A stretch of DNA of 64,000 bases, from the NCBI RefSeq assembly GCF_002835465.1, contig NZ_PIZM01000001.1, positions 662,280-726,279 on the forward strand, in the 5' to 3' direction. The DNA comes from Psychromonas sp. psych-6C06 (GTDB taxonomy: Bacteria > Pseudomonadota > Gammaproteobacteria > Enterobacterales > Psychromonadaceae). Shown here one piece after another: positions 9,279 to 19,633 of the stretch (positions within the stretch are counted from its first letter, which is position 1; every line of letters starts with the position of its first letter). Position numbers and translations under genes: made by a program. The notes under the pieces were generated by a model that saw only the letters and a program-made list of their open reading frames with translations, made no database searches and was not told the origin of the DNA.

Positions 9279-10152
9279 AAAGAAAAAAACGATCTCTTTG
9301 GTGTTAGGTAGCGGAGGTGCTAGAGGCCTTAGCCATATTGGAGTTATTAGATGGCTCATTGAACACGACTATCAGATAAACGCTATCTCTGGTTGCTCGA
9401 TCGGTGCCTTAATTGGTGGCGTGTATGCTGCTGGTAAATTGGATGAATTTGAACAATGGATATGTGAAATTGACCGCTTTGAGATACTGTCATTGTTAGA
9501 TCTTGCTTGGAAGTCAAATGGATTAGTCCAAGGGGACAAGATTATCAATACATTAGTAAAATTACTTGGCGATCAACAAATTCAAGACTTACCTATTCGA
9601 TATACGGCAGTTGCTGCAGACATTGAAAAAGAAAAAGAGGTTTGGATTAACAGGGGATCATTGTTTGAAGCGATTCGTGCATCAATTTCACTACCACTAT
9701 TTTTTACACCTGTACTTAGAAATGGGGTGCTGTTGATAGATGGAGGGGTACTTAATCCAGTCCCTATTGCCCCCATCTTTAATGACAATAATGATCTATC
9801 GGTCGCGGTTAACCTTGGTGGTGTTGTGGCCAAAACAATTAATCCTATTGAAAAAGAGAAAAAGAAGATAGAAACAACAGGCTTTCATATGAAAGTATTA
9901 CAATTTATCAGTAGCTTTAAAGAAGAAAAAGTGGATTTAACTAGTAAAGACTGGGGGGCTTATGATATTGCCAATCAAGCATTTGATGCGATGCAAAGTA
10001 CCATTGCACGTCAGAAATTAGCCGCTTATCCCGCTGATATTGTTATTGAGATTGCACGTAACGCATGTGGAACATTAGAGTTTGATCGTGCAAGAGAGAT
10101 GATTGACTTAGGCTATCAAGCTGCTGAGCAACGTTTTAGTACAGCAACTTGA
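9265..10152 (+). CDS. Patatin-like phospholipase, RssA type
   Basis: This patatin-family acyl hydrolase has 295 residues from the ATG at 9265, where GGAAAC supplies the ribosome binding site; a TTG 12 bases earlier is less likely. The glycine-rich oxyanion motif GSGGARGLSH is near residue 14, the nucleophile elbow GCSIG near residue 48, and the catalytic Asp in DGGVLNPVP near residue 158. This fits the RssA/YchK group of lipid acyl hydrolases. It overlaps the upstream metallopeptidase gene by 14 bases and converges on oleD with only 8 bases between stop codons. Confidence 0.9.
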   Translation: MKTAKKKKTISLVLGSGGARGLSHIGVIRWLIEHDYQINAISGCSIGALIGGVYAAGKLDEFEQWICEIDRFEILSLLDLAWKSNGLVQGDKIINTLVKLLGDQQIQDLPIRYTAVAADIEKEKEVWINRGSLFEAIRASISLPLFFTPVLRNGVLLIDGGVLNPVPIAPIFNDNNDLSVAVNLGGVVAKTINPIEKEKKKIETTGFHMKVLQFISSFKEEKVDLTSKDWGAYDIANQAFDAMQSTIARQKLAAYPADIVIEIARNACGTLEFDRAREMIDLGYQAAEQRFSTAT

Positions 10153-10160
10153 TAAGATGC

Positions 10161-11228
10161 CTAGTTGAGTGCTTTCTTTAATGCTTGCATACCTTGACCG
10201 ATGCTGATCAGGGCACAATAATCAAAATCACTTTTTGCCGCACTAATATCGAAATAGTGCGAGGTTGAGAGCTGTTTTGCCACAAAACGGGTCATAATAG
10301 GCTCTTCTTGTTTTCTTAAGCCCAGATATAGCCACTCAAGTAATGTGCCTACTGCATAAGCTAATTTAGCGGGGACACGTTTTGTTACCGGTGGAAGCTC
10401 TTTACAAGCCAAGATTTTGTTGAGCATGTCTGCCATCAATATTGGCTCATCGTTACTTAAAAAGTATGCTTTTCCTGCACATTTAGGCTGTGCGCGATTA
10501 AGCTCGATTGCTGCTAACAAATGAGCGTAAACGGCGTTATCGATATATATCGTGTCGACGAGTTTATCTTCTTTACCGACAAGCTTTAGTTTACCTGCTT
10601 TTGCACGCTCTAATACACGTGGAATAAGATGTCTATCGCCAGGCCCCCAAATTAAATGCGGGCGTAGTGCAACGGTTTTTAAAGATTCGCTATTACTGCG
10701 CAGAATATGTTGCTCAGCAATCGCTTTAGATAAACCATAAAAGTTTAAAAACTGCGATGCGTAGGGAGCGGATTCATCAATGCCAGATTCATCTTTACCG
10801 GAAAAAGTCACACTTGGTGTACTGGTGTATATTAATCGGTTGATATTGTGTGCGATACAGGCATTAATAATATGTTCAGTACCTTCAACATTAGGCATAA
10901 AGTAACTCTCTTTACTGCCCCAAACTCCAGCCTTCGATGCGACATGAAAGACCACATCGCAGCCGGTCATTGCTTCAAATAGCGCTTTTTTATCAGCTAG
11001 ATCTCCCTGTATCATGCTGACGCCCATCGCGGTTAATTCAGGATAATGTCCGCGTGCGTAACCGACTACCTCGACATCACAACTACGTAGCCATTGGCAT
11101 AATGCTTTACCAAGAAAACCACCTGCACCAGTGATAAAAACCCGTTGCGTCGTTGCTTTGAACTTGGTTAAGGCATTTTGTTGTTTTGATGATAATGCCT
11201 GATAAAAAGTATTTGTATGTACGGTCAT
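10161..11228 (-). CDS. oleD: 2-alkyl-3-oxoalkanoate reductase OleD
   Basis: This 355-residue protein is an extended short-chain dehydrogenase of the 3-beta-hydroxysteroid dehydrogenase type. It has the Rossmann motif ITGAGGFLGKAL near residues 33-44 and the catalytic YGLSKAIAE (Tyr and Lys four apart) near residue 169. In the Ole pathway OleD reduces the 2-alkyl-3-ketoacid made by OleA to the 2-alkyl-3-hydroxyacid using NADPH. Alone it could be any sterol-dehydrogenase-like SDR, but it is the last gene of a four-gene set matching oleA, oleB, oleC and oleD, one base after oleC, so the assignment is strong. Confidence 0.93.
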   Translation of the reverse strand: MTVHTNTFYQALSSKQQNALTKFKATTQRVFITGAGGFLGKALCQWLRSCDVEVVGYARGHYPELTAMGVSMIQGDLADKKALFEAMTGCDVVFHVASKAGVWGSKESYFMPNVEGTEHIINACIAHNINRLIYTSTPSVTFSGKDESGIDESAPYASQFLNFYGLSKAIAEQHILRSNSESLKTVALRPHLIWGPGDRHLIPRVLERAKAGKLKLVGKEDKLVDTIYIDNAVYAHLLAAIELNRAQPKCAGKAYFLSNDEPILMADMLNKILACKELPPVTKRVPAKLAYAVGTLLEWLYLGLRKQEEPIMTRFVAKQLSTSHYFDISAAKSDFDYCALISIGQGMQALKKALN

Positions 11229-11229
11229 A

Positions 11230-12906
11230 TTATTGATTACACTCTTTGCGAATCTCTTTTTGCGCCCAATCCGCTAATTTTTCACGGTATATTTTTGCAT
11301 TATGCCTGATATCCATTGGGAAACCCTCATGGATAAGGAAATGCTTAATACCTTGAGTATGCTCATGCTTGTCAGCTATAAAACGTAATTCATTAAACAG
11401 TTTTAAACTACTTTCCGTCTGTTTTTCATTTAATTCAATACAGATAATAGCAGTTCGTTCCTGTGCTAAATCAACCCCGACTAATGCACTGCGTTTAACC
11501 GCTGGATGAGTATTAAAAATTCGTTCGCTGCAAATCGAAAAATAGGTGGTTGGTTTACCTTGATATAGGGTTTCAACACGGTGCGCCTTTCGACCACACA
11601 TCCATAAACGGTTATGTTCATCTAGGTAGCCAAGATCTCCCATACGGTGATGTACGGTATCGCCATGATGAATTTTAGCGGCTAACGTTGCGTTATCGCG
11701 TTCGTAATATCGCTGGCTAACTTGAGGCCCTTTTACCACGATTTCACCTATCTGATAGGCTGGAATAGCAAGCTCTTGATGCCATTTACTGATTGTTTCT
11801 TCATTGATCTCAATAATGGCAATATCTGTATTTTCAACGGCTTGCCCGACACAGATGCCACCGCCAGTATCGGTAATAGTCTCTGTTTTTAGCAGGTCTG
11901 AACTGGCGATTTTACTGATTGGTAATGATTCTGTTGCGCCATAGGAGTTGAGAATATCGACGCCTTTATTTAACAGTTTGGAAAACTTCTTAAGGGAAGG
12001 CAACGTAGCCGGTGCCCCTGCTGAAATAACCCGTTGAAGTGTATTTAACTTGATGCCTTTTTTATTACCTGCATCGCCTAACACTTCAATAAGCGCGGGA
12101 TTGGCAAAAAGGTTAGAACATTGATATTTCTTTATCGCTGCAAACAAATAATCAGGATTTGCAGTGATCGGTTTGCTGGCATCCATCTCAGGGACAATTG
12201 ATGCCATACCAAGTGCTGGACCAAACAGTGAAAATAAAGGAAAGGTCGCTAAATCTCGCTCACCATGTTGGATTTGATAGTCATTCTTGAGCACTGAAAT
12301 TTGCGCTTCAAACATTGCATGGCTATAGGCGACCCCTTTAGGCGAGCCGGTGCTTCCACTGGTAAACAGTATCGCAGCCAGTTGATTTTCTGACGACATG
12401 ATCATTTCAAAGCTTTCAGTTGTTGGGTATTTTTTTAACAGGCTGTTTAAACTTGCCCCCCCCCAAAGACCTGATCCCGCCACGGTAATATTATGCTTTA
12501 TTGTTTCACTACCCCATGAAAATAGGCGTCTTGCAAGGTGTGCCTTGGGTATACCAATAAACGCATCGGGTTTAGCTTCAATAAAACACTGTTTAAGGTT
12601 TTTAGTCCCCATACCAGGGTCAACTAAAATAGGGATGATACCCGCTTTAAAAAGCGCAAATGTAAGACTAAAAAAATCAAGGCTAGGTGTCACCATGAGC
12701 ACGGCTTTGTCGCCAGCTTTTAAACCATATTGGTTTAATGCATAAGCAATGTTATCGCTGTTTTGATGTAATTGTGCAAAATCCATCTCTTGGTAGGTTA
12801 ACTTTGAGAACTGTTTTTTTTGTACGGCTACGGCAAGAGAGGTCGGGAATTGAGACGCCGCATCTACAAGATGACGGCATAGATTAGCTTGTTTTGTATC
12901 GCTCAT
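11230..12906 (-). CDS. oleC: Olefin beta-lactone synthetase OleC
   Basis: This 558-residue enzyme of the AMP-forming acyl-ligase superfamily has [16 protein letters not shown] near residue 187, [10 protein letters not shown] near 320 and [18 protein letters not shown] near 415. In Ole pathways OleC uses ATP to close 2-alkyl-3-hydroxyacids to cis-beta-lactones rather than to make a CoA ester. The gene lies 2 bases after oleB and one base before oleD. A run of nine C on the + strand (G in the coding strand, 12456-12464) encodes the W-G-G-A stretch and leaves the frame intact; it is a potential slippage site. Confidence 0.93.
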   Translation of the reverse strand: MSDTKQANLCRHLVDAASQFPTSLAVAVQKKQFSKLTYQEMDFAQLHQNSDNIAYALNQYGLKAGDKAVLMVTPSLDFFSLTFALFKAGIIPILVDPGMGTKNLKQCFIEAKPDAFIGIPKAHLARRLFSWGSETIKHNITVAGSGLWGGASLNSLLKKYPTTESFEMIMSSENQLAAILFTSGSTGSPKGVAYSHAMFEAQISVLKNDYQIQHGERDLATFPLFSLFGPALGMASIVPEMDASKPITANPDYLFAAIKKYQCSNLFANPALIEVLGDAGNKKGIKLNTLQRVISAGAPATLPSLKKFSKLLNKGVDILNSYGATESLPISKIASSDLLKTETITDTGGGICVGQAVENTDIAIIEINEETISKWHQELAIPAYQIGEIVVKGPQVSQRYYERDNATLAAKIHHGDTVHHRMGDLGYLDEHNRLWMCGRKAHRVETLYQGKPTTYFSICSERIFNTHPAVKRSALVGVDLAQERTAIICIELNEKQTESSLKLFNELRFIADKHEHTQGIKHFLIHEGFPMDIRHNAKIYREKLADWAQKEIRKECNQ

Positions 12907-12908
12907 TA

Positions 12909-13790
12909 TTATTTGTTTGCGTCCATAAACTGTTCAACTAAAGGAATAACGTCATCACTTGCATCTTCTAGGATGTAATGACCACAGTCTGCAAACTCAT
13001 GAACTTGTGCTTGAGGCATTTTATCCTTCCAGACATCTAAGAAATGCTTATCAAAAACGAAGTCTTGAAGTCCCCAGCAGATAAGCGTAGGCACTGTTTT
13101 AAATTGTTCAAGGCTATCACTGATATCAGAAACTAGTTGATAGTTTTTATCTGTTTCATAAAGCGGGATATCTTGGACAAAACGTAATGTTGAAATACGG
13201 TTTTGCCATGAATTAAACGGCATCACGTAAGCTTTACGTATCTCTTTAGGCATCGGTTTACGTTTCACTCCTACATAAGAGGCTGCTGAAGAGAAAGCGT
13301 TTAAACCACGAACTAATAGTGTGCCCAATAATGTATTGCGACAAATCCAAAGACCCAAAGGCAGCGGTTTAGTTTTAGGCAAGTGAAAGGCACCGGTATT
13401 TAATATCACTAAACGTTTAATACGCTCTGGATATCGCGTCGCGTATCCCATACCTATCATGCCACCCCAATCATGAACAACAAGGGTGATATTTTCTTTG
13501 ATATTTAGGCTATCAAGTAGCGCTTCTAAATCATCAATACGACTTTTTAAAGTATATTCGTACTGCTCATCACCTGGTTTGTCCGAAAGGCCACAACCGA
13601 TATGATCAGGCACGATACATTGATGGTTTTTACTTAATGAAAGCACTAGGTTACGGTAATAAAAAGACCAACTTGGATTACCATGCACCATCACAACAGG
13701 CTCACCTTGACCTTCATTAAGGTAGTGGTATTGCTGTCCGTTACGATCTAAATAATTACGTTTAAAAGGAAATAAAGTTTCTAAATTCAT
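12909..13790 (-). CDS. oleB: Beta-lactone decarboxylase OleB (haloalkane dehalogenase-like)
   Basis: This alpha/beta hydrolase of the haloalkane-dehalogenase type has 293 residues from the ATG at 13790; a GTG at 13802 would overlap oleA by 7 bases. The typical HGNPSWSF is at residues 36-43, the nucleophile Asp107 is in VVHDWGG, and the catalytic His is in [10 protein letters not shown] near the C-terminus. OleB removes CO2 from the cis-beta-lactone made by OleC to give the cis-olefin. The gene lies between oleA and oleC; this separate oleB is the arrangement known from Shewanella-type clusters, as opposed to the fused oleBC of some actinobacteria. Confidence 0.93.
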   Translation of the reverse strand: MNLETLFPFKRNYLDRNGQQYHYLNEGQGEPVVMVHGNPSWSFYYRNLVLSLSKNHQCIVPDHIGCGLSDKPGDEQYEYTLKSRIDDLEALLDSLNIKENITLVVHDWGGMIGMGYATRYPERIKRLVILNTGAFHLPKTKPLPLGLWICRNTLLGTLLVRGLNAFSSAASYVGVKRKPMPKEIRKAYVMPFNSWQNRISTLRFVQDIPLYETDKNYQLVSDISDSLEQFKTVPTLICWGLQDFVFDKHFLDVWKDKMPQAQVHEFADCGHYILEDASDDVIPLVEQFMDANK

Positions 13791-13795
13791 ATTAA

Positions 13796-14845
13796 TTACC
13801 ACTCAAGCCCTAACATCATACAATTAAGGCCACTACCTATGCCTAAGAAACTCACTTTATCACCTGCTTTTAAGAAACCTTGATCATGGGCCATTGCTGC
13901 TGTGACCGGCAAAGACACTGTGCCCATATTGCCTAAGGTTTGGTAGGTTGGAAACTCTTTATGGGCCGGAATTTCAAGTGCACTTAATACTTGTTTTTGA
14001 TTAGCGGAGCCAACTTGGTGACAGATGACTTTGTCTACCTGTTCGCCGAGCCAATTTCGCTGAGATAGAAAATGTTTCCAAGTATCATGGGCGAGCGCGA
14101 CACCTTCCTTTAGAAGCGGCACGGCGTTAGTGCGCATAAATTCACGATGAAGTTTAAGACCGACTTCTTGCAAGCCCCATTTGCATAAATCATGGTGCTC
14201 AGGCGCACTTAAATGGCTTGCTCCGAGTAATTTATGTTGGCGTGTATTTTTAAGAGGTAAGCTTCCATCCGTTAGCAGTACTGCAACTGCACCTGATCCA
14301 CCGGTTAGTGTTGCTAACGATTGTGAGAAGTTTTGGATGGTTTGATTTTCAAGCATGTTATCAACGGTAATATCGACAATATGGCGTGCTGATTCACAAG
14401 AAACCACTAACCCTGCTTTAATTTGCCCAAGTTCAATGCGGTTCGCTACGTCTAACATACCTGATAACACGCCCAAACATGCGTTACTAATGTCGTAAAT
14501 CGCAGTACTTTTATTAACACCTAACTCAGCCGCAATGCGGCAAGCTGTTGCAGGCTCGTGTTGGTCACGGCAAACACCGGTGTAAACCACCGCACCGATA
14601 TCATCTACATTGATATCGGTTTCCGCTAAACTTTTTTGTGCCGCTTCTATTGCACCATCTGATAAACGGTGGTCTTTGGGCCACCAACGGCGTTGTTCTA
14701 TCCCTGTCAGGGCTGCTAATTGGCCCATTGGGATACGTAATTTTTGATATAGCGGCGCGAGGCGTGATTCTAAGTCACGGCTAGAGATAATCTCTGGAGC
14801 TAGCTCATAAGCAAAGCTGTTGATAAAAACGCGGGAATATTTCAT
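13796..14845 (-). CDS. oleA: Acyl-CoA condensing enzyme OleA (thiolase fold)
   Basis: This 349-residue KASIII-like thiolase-superfamily enzyme has nucleophile Cys123 in ISNACLGVLSG, His276 in VICHQVGSANQ and Asn306 in LGNMGTV. OleA performs a non-decarboxylative Claisen condensation of two long acyl-CoAs to a 2-alkyl-3-ketoacid, the committing step of head-to-head olefin synthesis. Glu97 in QHEPATA is in the region of the glutamate that acts as base in characterised OleA. It is the first gene of the oleABCD operon; the promoter should lie in the 222-base gap upstream, where I found no clear operator. Confidence 0.94.
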   Translation of the reverse strand: MKYSRVFINSFAYELAPEIISSRDLESRLAPLYQKLRIPMGQLAALTGIEQRRWWPKDHRLSDGAIEAAQKSLAETDINVDDIGAVVYTGVCRDQHEPATACRIAAELGVNKSTAIYDISNACLGVLSGMLDVANRIELGQIKAGLVVSCESARHIVDITVDNMLENQTIQNFSQSLATLTGGSGAVAVLLTDGSLPLKNTRQHKLLGASHLSAPEHHDLCKWGLQEVGLKLHREFMRTNAVPLLKEGVALAHDTWKHFLSQRNWLGEQVDKVICHQVGSANQKQVLSALEIPAHKEFPTYQTLGNMGTVSLPVTAAMAHDQGFLKAGDKVSFLGIGSGLNCMMLGLEW

Positions 14846-14971
14846 TAAGCAGTACTGTTTCTCATTATTATTTTTGCAAAGGGGATTAATGGCTCATAAA
14901 CGCCCAGTTAACCATGCCCATAAATCGAGCGCGTAGATTAACTTAATTCTTTATTTTAACAAAGGACTAAG

Positions 14972-14993
14972 GCGAAAGAATCGTGGCTTTCGC
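14972..14993 (-). terminator. Possible terminator hairpin downstream of mnmC
   Basis: GCGAAAG at 14972-14978 pairs perfectly with CTTTCGC at 14987-14993 around an 8-base loop, between the mnmC stop codon and the oleA start, both read leftward. The sequence downstream on the minus strand is only moderately T-rich, so termination is likely but not assured. Confidence 0.45.
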
Positions 14994-15067
14994 TAACTTT
15001 AATAAAGTTTGTCTACTTTGGGGTTGTTATTTTTTAATATTTACATTAATTGTCAGGTATCAATTAT

Positions 15068-17074
15068 TTACAACTTTAATGGTTTGCCTTTTTTTAGGTA
15101 ATTGATCCATTGACGGTTACATTGTAGGGCATTCAGTATTGGAATACTTAGTGGTAAAGGCTCTTTGTTAATTTGACTTGCTAATGATTCAGCTAACAAT
15201 GGTCCTGTATTTAACCCCCTTGAACCCAATCCGGTTAAAATAAATAAGTTTTGATGACTCGGTGCGTCTAAGTTGCATGGTTTTTGATTAAGCGATGCAT
15301 ATTGCTGTTTCGTTTTTTCATAATCGGGTAGGGCACCCATATAAGGAAAGTGGTCTCTTGTTGTGCATCGGATACCGATGTTAGCATCTTGATGGTCAGT
15401 TTTAATCTCATCTATCCACCTTTTATCTTTGATACATTTTGCTAACTTATTTTTATTCTCCAGCTGTTCCTTAGGTGAGAATGAATCTTCCATAGTGTGC
15501 CTTACAAAGCTAGCACCCATACAATGTTTATTATTATTTAACGGTGTCAGGTAACCTTCGTGGCAGAGCGTCATTTTAAGATGTTGTAATGACGGGTTAC
15601 TATCAATGTGGGTAACTTGTCCACGGGCCGCCGAAAGAGGTAATGCCTCACATTGTTTAAAATCTAAACTATGCATTGCGGTCGTAAGTACCAGTATGGA
15701 GTGAGTTTTGAAGTGATTACCAAAATCACATACCCATTTTCCCTGTTTTTGGTCAAATCCAAGCAACTCATGTTCGTACTTTATGCTCAACGATGTTGAA
15801 AGCGTTGCTTTTTCAAATAGTGCGCGAACCATTTGTACCGGACTAAGCCAACCACCTAAGGGGTAAAAAAGAGCAGATTGACCAATGTCGATATTAGCTA
15901 ACTCATCGGTGCATTGACTATCTACTTTTGTGACTAGTTGCTTTGGTAGCCCCGCACGTATAATTTTGTCTAATTTTTTAGAAGCATGATTATCATAATA
16001 AAGTTGCAATAAGCCTGAAAAATCATAATCAAAGGGATGAGTCTTGTTGAGAGCCTCAACGTAATTTCTGGCATATAGAAAACTATTAGCAAATAACTGG
16101 CTTAATGGATCGTGTTGCTCATTAAGCAATGGGTATAATGCTCCCTGCTGATTACCTGACGCGCCAATTGCAAGTTGCTTATCTTTACAATATAAGGTGA
16201 CTTTATAGCCGCGAGCAATTAACGCTAAACTCAAGCAAGCACTACTAATGCCACCACCAATAATTGCAACCTCTTTATCTTCTGTTATCTTTGAATCGCG
16301 GAAATGATGTGCGTAGTGTTGATTACGTTTTGGTTTCGTTAAAGTACCAATGAGCATTTCACGCTTTTTACCGTAACCTTTACGTTTAGTCATCTCAAAA
16401 CCCGCGGATTGTAAGCCTCTTTTAACAAAGCCCGCGGCCGTGAATGTGGCCAGAGTGGCATTGAGTTTGCTACTGTTGGCCATTAGGTTAAAAAGCTGTT
16501 CATTCCACATATCAGGATTTTTACTGGGCGCAAAACCATCCAAGTACCAACAATCAAATAACCCTTGCTCATAAATATAAACATTCGGCAAATTTTTATG
16601 TACGTCGCCAAACCAAAGATCTAAAGTAATATTAGGCAGGTGTATACGATGACAACCTACTAAGGATAAAGGGTATTGTGCTAATAATGGCGCTATATAT
16701 GGAGCTAACGTTGGCCACCTCGTTAATGCTTTTTGTAAGTCTGAAAATGTTAATGGGTATTTCTCAAAACTTGTAAAAAAAAGATGTTTGAGAGAACTGT
16801 CTGGATTGTCTTTTAAAAACTGGTCAAAATATAAACTGGTTAATAAGAAATTAAGCCCAGTACCAAATCCCGTTTCTGCAATACAAAATGATTCATTGTG
16901 CCAATCAAGCCAGCGTTGTGTTAAATGATTACCTTGTAAAAAAACATAACGTGACTCTTCAATACCTTGATCTGTATTGAAATAGAGATCATCAAATAGC
17001 GGGGAAAATGGCTCTGACTGATCAGACCAGTGTATTTGTGCATGCATAATTTGATTGTATTTGCTTTCAGACAA
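15068..17074 (-). CDS. mnmC: Bifunctional tRNA modification enzyme MnmC
   Basis: This 668-residue two-domain enzyme completes 5-methylaminomethyl-2-thiouridine at the tRNA wobble position. The N-terminal methyltransferase half (about residues 1-240) contains the SAM-binding [13 protein letters not shown] and [14 protein letters not shown]. The C-terminal FAD-dependent oxidoreductase half begins with the dinucleotide fold [17 protein letters not shown] near residue 268 and ends with [16 protein letters not shown]. It starts at a TTG (17074), supported by a strong AAGGAG 9 bases upstream; the next ATG is nine codons later without such a site. It diverges from fabB, an arrangement conserved in enteric bacteria. 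Confidence 0.96.
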   Translation of the reverse strand: MSESKYNQIMHAQIHWSDQSEPFSPLFDDLYFNTDQGIEESRYVFLQGNHLTQRWLDWHNESFCIAETGFGTGLNFLLTSLYFDQFLKDNPDSSLKHLFFTSFEKYPLTFSDLQKALTRWPTLAPYIAPLLAQYPLSLVGCHRIHLPNITLDLWFGDVHKNLPNVYIYEQGLFDCWYLDGFAPSKNPDMWNEQLFNLMANSSKLNATLATFTAAGFVKRGLQSAGFEMTKRKGYGKKREMLIGTLTKPKRNQHYAHHFRDSKITEDKEVAIIGGGISSACLSLALIARGYKVTLYCKDKQLAIGASGNQQGALYPLLNEQHDPLSQLFANSFLYARNYVEALNKTHPFDYDFSGLLQLYYDNHASKKLDKIIRAGLPKQLVTKVDSQCTDELANIDIGQSALFYPLGGWLSPVQMVRALFEKATLSTSLSIKYEHELLGFDQKQGKWVCDFGNHFKTHSILVLTTAMHSLDFKQCEALPLSAARGQVTHIDSNPSLQHLKMTLCHEGYLTPLNNNKHCMGASFVRHTMEDSFSPKEQLENKNKLAKCIKDKRWIDEIKTDHQDANIGIRCTTRDHFPYMGALPDYEKTKQQYASLNQKPCNLDAPSHQNLFILTGLGSRGLNTGPLLAESLASQINKEPLPLSIPILNALQCNRQWINYLKKGKPLKL

Positions 17075-17115
17075 GTTATATTCTCCTTTCTATGCGAAAC
17101 TATTTTGGTTTAAAT

Positions 17116-17151
17116 CAATTGGGGTTGAATGTAACCACTTGATCCCCATTG
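17116..17151. promoter_or_regulatory. Dyad symmetry between mnmC and fabB
   Basis: CAATTGGGG at 17116-17124 and CCCCATTG at 17144-17151 form an imperfect inverted repeat with a 19-base spacer, inside the 111-base gap between the divergent mnmC and fabB starts. It could be an operator for fabB or a leader hairpin. It does not match the E. coli FabR or FadR sites well enough to name a regulator. Confidence 0.35.
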
Positions 17152-17185
17152 TATGATTAGTCCCCCAAGCAATAAAGGCTTAATA

Positions 17186-18403
17186 ATGAAAAGAGCAGTA
17201 ATTACAGGTATTGGTATTGTTTCTAGTATTGGTAACAATCAAGAAGAAGTTCTAGCATCACTTAAAAGTGGTAAATCAGGCATCACTTTCTCTGAGCAGT
17301 TCGAAGAGATGAAAATGCGAAGCCACGTTTGGGGTGATCTGAAAATTGAACCTAAAGATCATATCGATCGTAAAATTATGCGTTTCATGGGTGATGCTGC
17401 CGCATATACTTACATTGCAATGGAACAAGCAATTGCAGATGCTGGCTTACCTGAAGATCAAGTCTCTAATGAGCGAACGGGTATCGTTGCCGGCTCTGGT
17501 GGCGGTTCTTCAATTAACCAAGTTGCTGCTGCAGAAATAATGCGCACTAAAGGCGTAAGACGTGTTGGTCCTTACATGGTACCTCGTACGATGGCGAGTA
17601 CTACATCTGCATGTTTAGCGACACCGTTTAAAATTAAAGGTATTAACTATTCAATGAGCAGTGCTTGTGCAACTAGTGCACATTGTATTGGTCATGCATG
17701 GGAACAAATTCAACTTGGAAAACAAGATATTGTTTTTGCTGGTGGCGGTGAAGAGCTAGACTGGACAATGGCTTGTGAATTTGACGCAATGGGTGCTTTA
17801 TCAAGTAAATACAACGAAACGCCTGAGTTGGCTTCACGTACTTATGATGCTAACCGCGATGGTTTTGTTATCTCTGGTGGTGGCGGTATTGTTGTTGTTG
17901 AAGAGCTTGAACATGCATTAGCACGTGGCGCAAAAATCTATGCTGAAATCGTAGGTTACGGCGCAACATCTGATGGCTTTGACATGGTAGCGCCATCTGG
18001 TGAAGGTGCGGTTCGTTGTATGAAACAGGCACTAGCAACTGTTGAAGGTGATGTTGATTATCTAAATACTCACGGTACATCAACACCTGTTGGCGATACT
18101 AAAGAACTTGGTGCTATTAACGAAGTGTTTGCAGATAAAGCGCCAAAAATTAGTGCAACTAAATCGCAAACTGGCCACGCGCTAGGTGCTGCAGGTGTTC
18201 ACGAAGCAATTTACAGCATGTTAATGATGGAAAATGACTTTATTTCTCCTTCCATCAATATCTCAGAAATTGATGACTTAGCCGCGGAACTCCCTATTGT
18301 TGCAAACCAAGCACAAGACACTAAATTAAACATTGTCATGTCTAATAGTTTTGGTTTTGGTGGAACAAACGCCACTTTGGTGTTTAAGCGTTTTACTAAA
18401 TAA
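17186..18403 (+). CDS. fabB: 3-oxoacyl-[ACP] synthase I (FabB)
   Basis: This 405-residue condensing enzyme elongates unsaturated and saturated acyl-ACPs in type II fatty-acid synthesis and is needed with FabA for anaerobic unsaturated fatty acid formation. The start is the ATG at 17186, giving the canonical [17 protein letters not shown]-terminus after an AAAGG site; eleven upstream in-frame codons are excluded. The Cys-His-His triad is visible: Cys161 in SSACATSAH, a His in [11 protein letters not shown] and a His in [11 protein letters not shown]. The gene ends at a terminator. Its partner fabA lies about 11 kb away in the same window. Confidence 0.97.
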   Translation: MKRAVITGIGIVSSIGNNQEEVLASLKSGKSGITFSEQFEEMKMRSHVWGDLKIEPKDHIDRKIMRFMGDAAAYTYIAMEQAIADAGLPEDQVSNERTGIVAGSGGGSSINQVAAAEIMRTKGVRRVGPYMVPRTMASTTSACLATPFKIKGINYSMSSACATSAHCIGHAWEQIQLGKQDIVFAGGGEELDWTMACEFDAMGALSSKYNETPELASRTYDANRDGFVISGGGGIVVVEELEHALARGAKIYAEIVGYGATSDGFDMVAPSGEGAVRCMKQALATVEGDVDYLNTHGTSTPVGDTKELGAINEVFADKAPKISATKSQTGHALGAAGVHEAIYSMLMMENDFISPSINISEIDDLAAELPIVANQAQDTKLNIVMSNSFGFGGTNATLVFKRFTK

Positions 18404-18447
18404 AGCACGCTATTTCAGATACTCTTATCTGATAATAATGCATTTTT

Positions 18448-18470
18448 AAGGAGCTTCATGCTCCTTTTTT
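18448..18470 (+). terminator. Rho-independent terminator after fabB
   Basis: A 7-bp stem AAGGAGC/GCTCCTT (18448-18454 and 18460-18466) with a 5-base loop is followed by a T-run. Confidence 0.85.
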
Positions 18471-18498
18471 ATTTTCAAGAATGAGAAATTAAAGCAAC

Positions 18499-19632
18499 AT
18501 GAAACTCTACATAGATGAAAATATCCCCTATGCAAAGCAGTTCTTTAGCGCATTTGGTGAGCTACATTTATTTTCTGGCAGAACCGTCACTGCTGAGCAA
18601 CTAAGAGATGCTGATATTTTACTAGTTCGCTCGATTACAAAAGTCGACGAAAATCTGTTACACCTAAATAAGCACTTAAAGTTTGTTGGTACGGCAACCA
18701 TTGGCACTGATCACATTGATAAAGATTATTTATCGCGTCGTCATATCGCATTTTCTAGTGCACCAGGTTGCAATAAAATTTCTGTTGCTGAATATATTCT
18801 AAGTTGTTTATTGGTGTTAGCTGAAAAATTTCAGTGCCAGTTGGCTGAAAAAAGCGTTGCGATTGTAGGTGCAGGAAATACAGGAAGTGCAGTCTATGAA
18901 CGATTAACGGCGCTAGGCATGCGCTGTAAACTGTATGATCCTCCCTTACAACTAAGTAACGATAAACGTGAATTTTGTGATTTTGATGATGTTTTAAAAT
19001 CCGATATTATTAGTTTGCATGTACCCAAAATAATGGATGGTGACTTCCCTACTTTCCATATGTTTGATGAGCAAACACTGCAAAAACTAAGTGATAATCA
19101 AATACTCATCAACGCTTCGAGAGGCGAGGTAATCGATAACCAAGCATTACTTGCTATTGCGAAACAGGGAAAATGCCCAACATTAGTGTTAGATGTTTGG
19201 GAAAATGAACCGAATATAGAGAAAGCACTGATACCTTTTGTTGAAATTGCAACGCCCCACATCGCAGGTTATAGCTTAGATGGTAAGGCCCGAGGTACAG
19301 AAATGTTATATCAAGCATTGTGTAAGTTATTATCTTGCAACATTGAGCATGAAGCGTCGCATTTTGTGGTACAACCTGCGATAACTAATGTCAGTATCAC
19401 AAAACCTATAAGTCAGCCGATTCTGAAATGTTTGATGCACCTTATTTTTGATGTGCGTCGCGACGATGCACTATTTCGACAAATGATTGATCAAGATGAT
19501 GGTTTTGATATCATGCGCAAAAATTACAGTGAAAGGCGAGAGCTATCGACATTGACTGTAAACGCGCCAGCTTCACAATCCCAATTATTAAAATCGTTAG
19601 GGTTTAATTGTAACGATGTACAAGAGAGATAA
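18499..19632 (+). CDS. pdxB: Erythronate-4-phosphate dehydrogenase
   Basis: This 377-residue D-2-hydroxyacid dehydrogenase oxidises 4-phosphoerythronate in pyridoxal-5-phosphate synthesis. Features are VGTATIGTDHID near residue 72, the NAD-binding VAIVGAGNTGSAVYERL near residue 120, the catalytic region LINASRGEVIDNQALL near 208 and the HIAGYS histidine near 253, followed by the PdxB-specific C-terminal domain. It is the first gene of pdxB-usg-fimV; the usg start lies one base after its stop, so the two are co-transcribed. Confidence 0.96.
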   Translation: MKLYIDENIPYAKQFFSAFGELHLFSGRTVTAEQLRDADILLVRSITKVDENLLHLNKHLKFVGTATIGTDHIDKDYLSRRHIAFSSAPGCNKISVAEYILSCLLVLAEKFQCQLAEKSVAIVGAGNTGSAVYERLTALGMRCKLYDPPLQLSNDKREFCDFDDVLKSDIISLHVPKIMDGDFPTFHMFDEQTLQKLSDNQILINASRGEVIDNQALLAIAKQGKCPTLVLDVWENEPNIEKALIPFVEIATPHIAGYSLDGKARGTEMLYQALCKLLSCNIEHEASHFVVQPAITNVSITKPISQPILKCLMHLIFDVRRDDALFRQMIDQDDGFDIMRKNYSERRELSTLTVNAPASQSQLLKSLGFNCNDVQER

Positions 19633-19633
19633 C

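Noticed and set aside
12456..12464. Frameshift in oleC at the G run
   Set aside because: The reading frame continues through the tract with all later motifs in frame; only the potential for slippage is kept as a finding.
12398..12745. Possible protein on the + strand opposite oleC
   Set aside because: It lies entirely inside a gene with strong family motifs; an antisense shadow of oleC.
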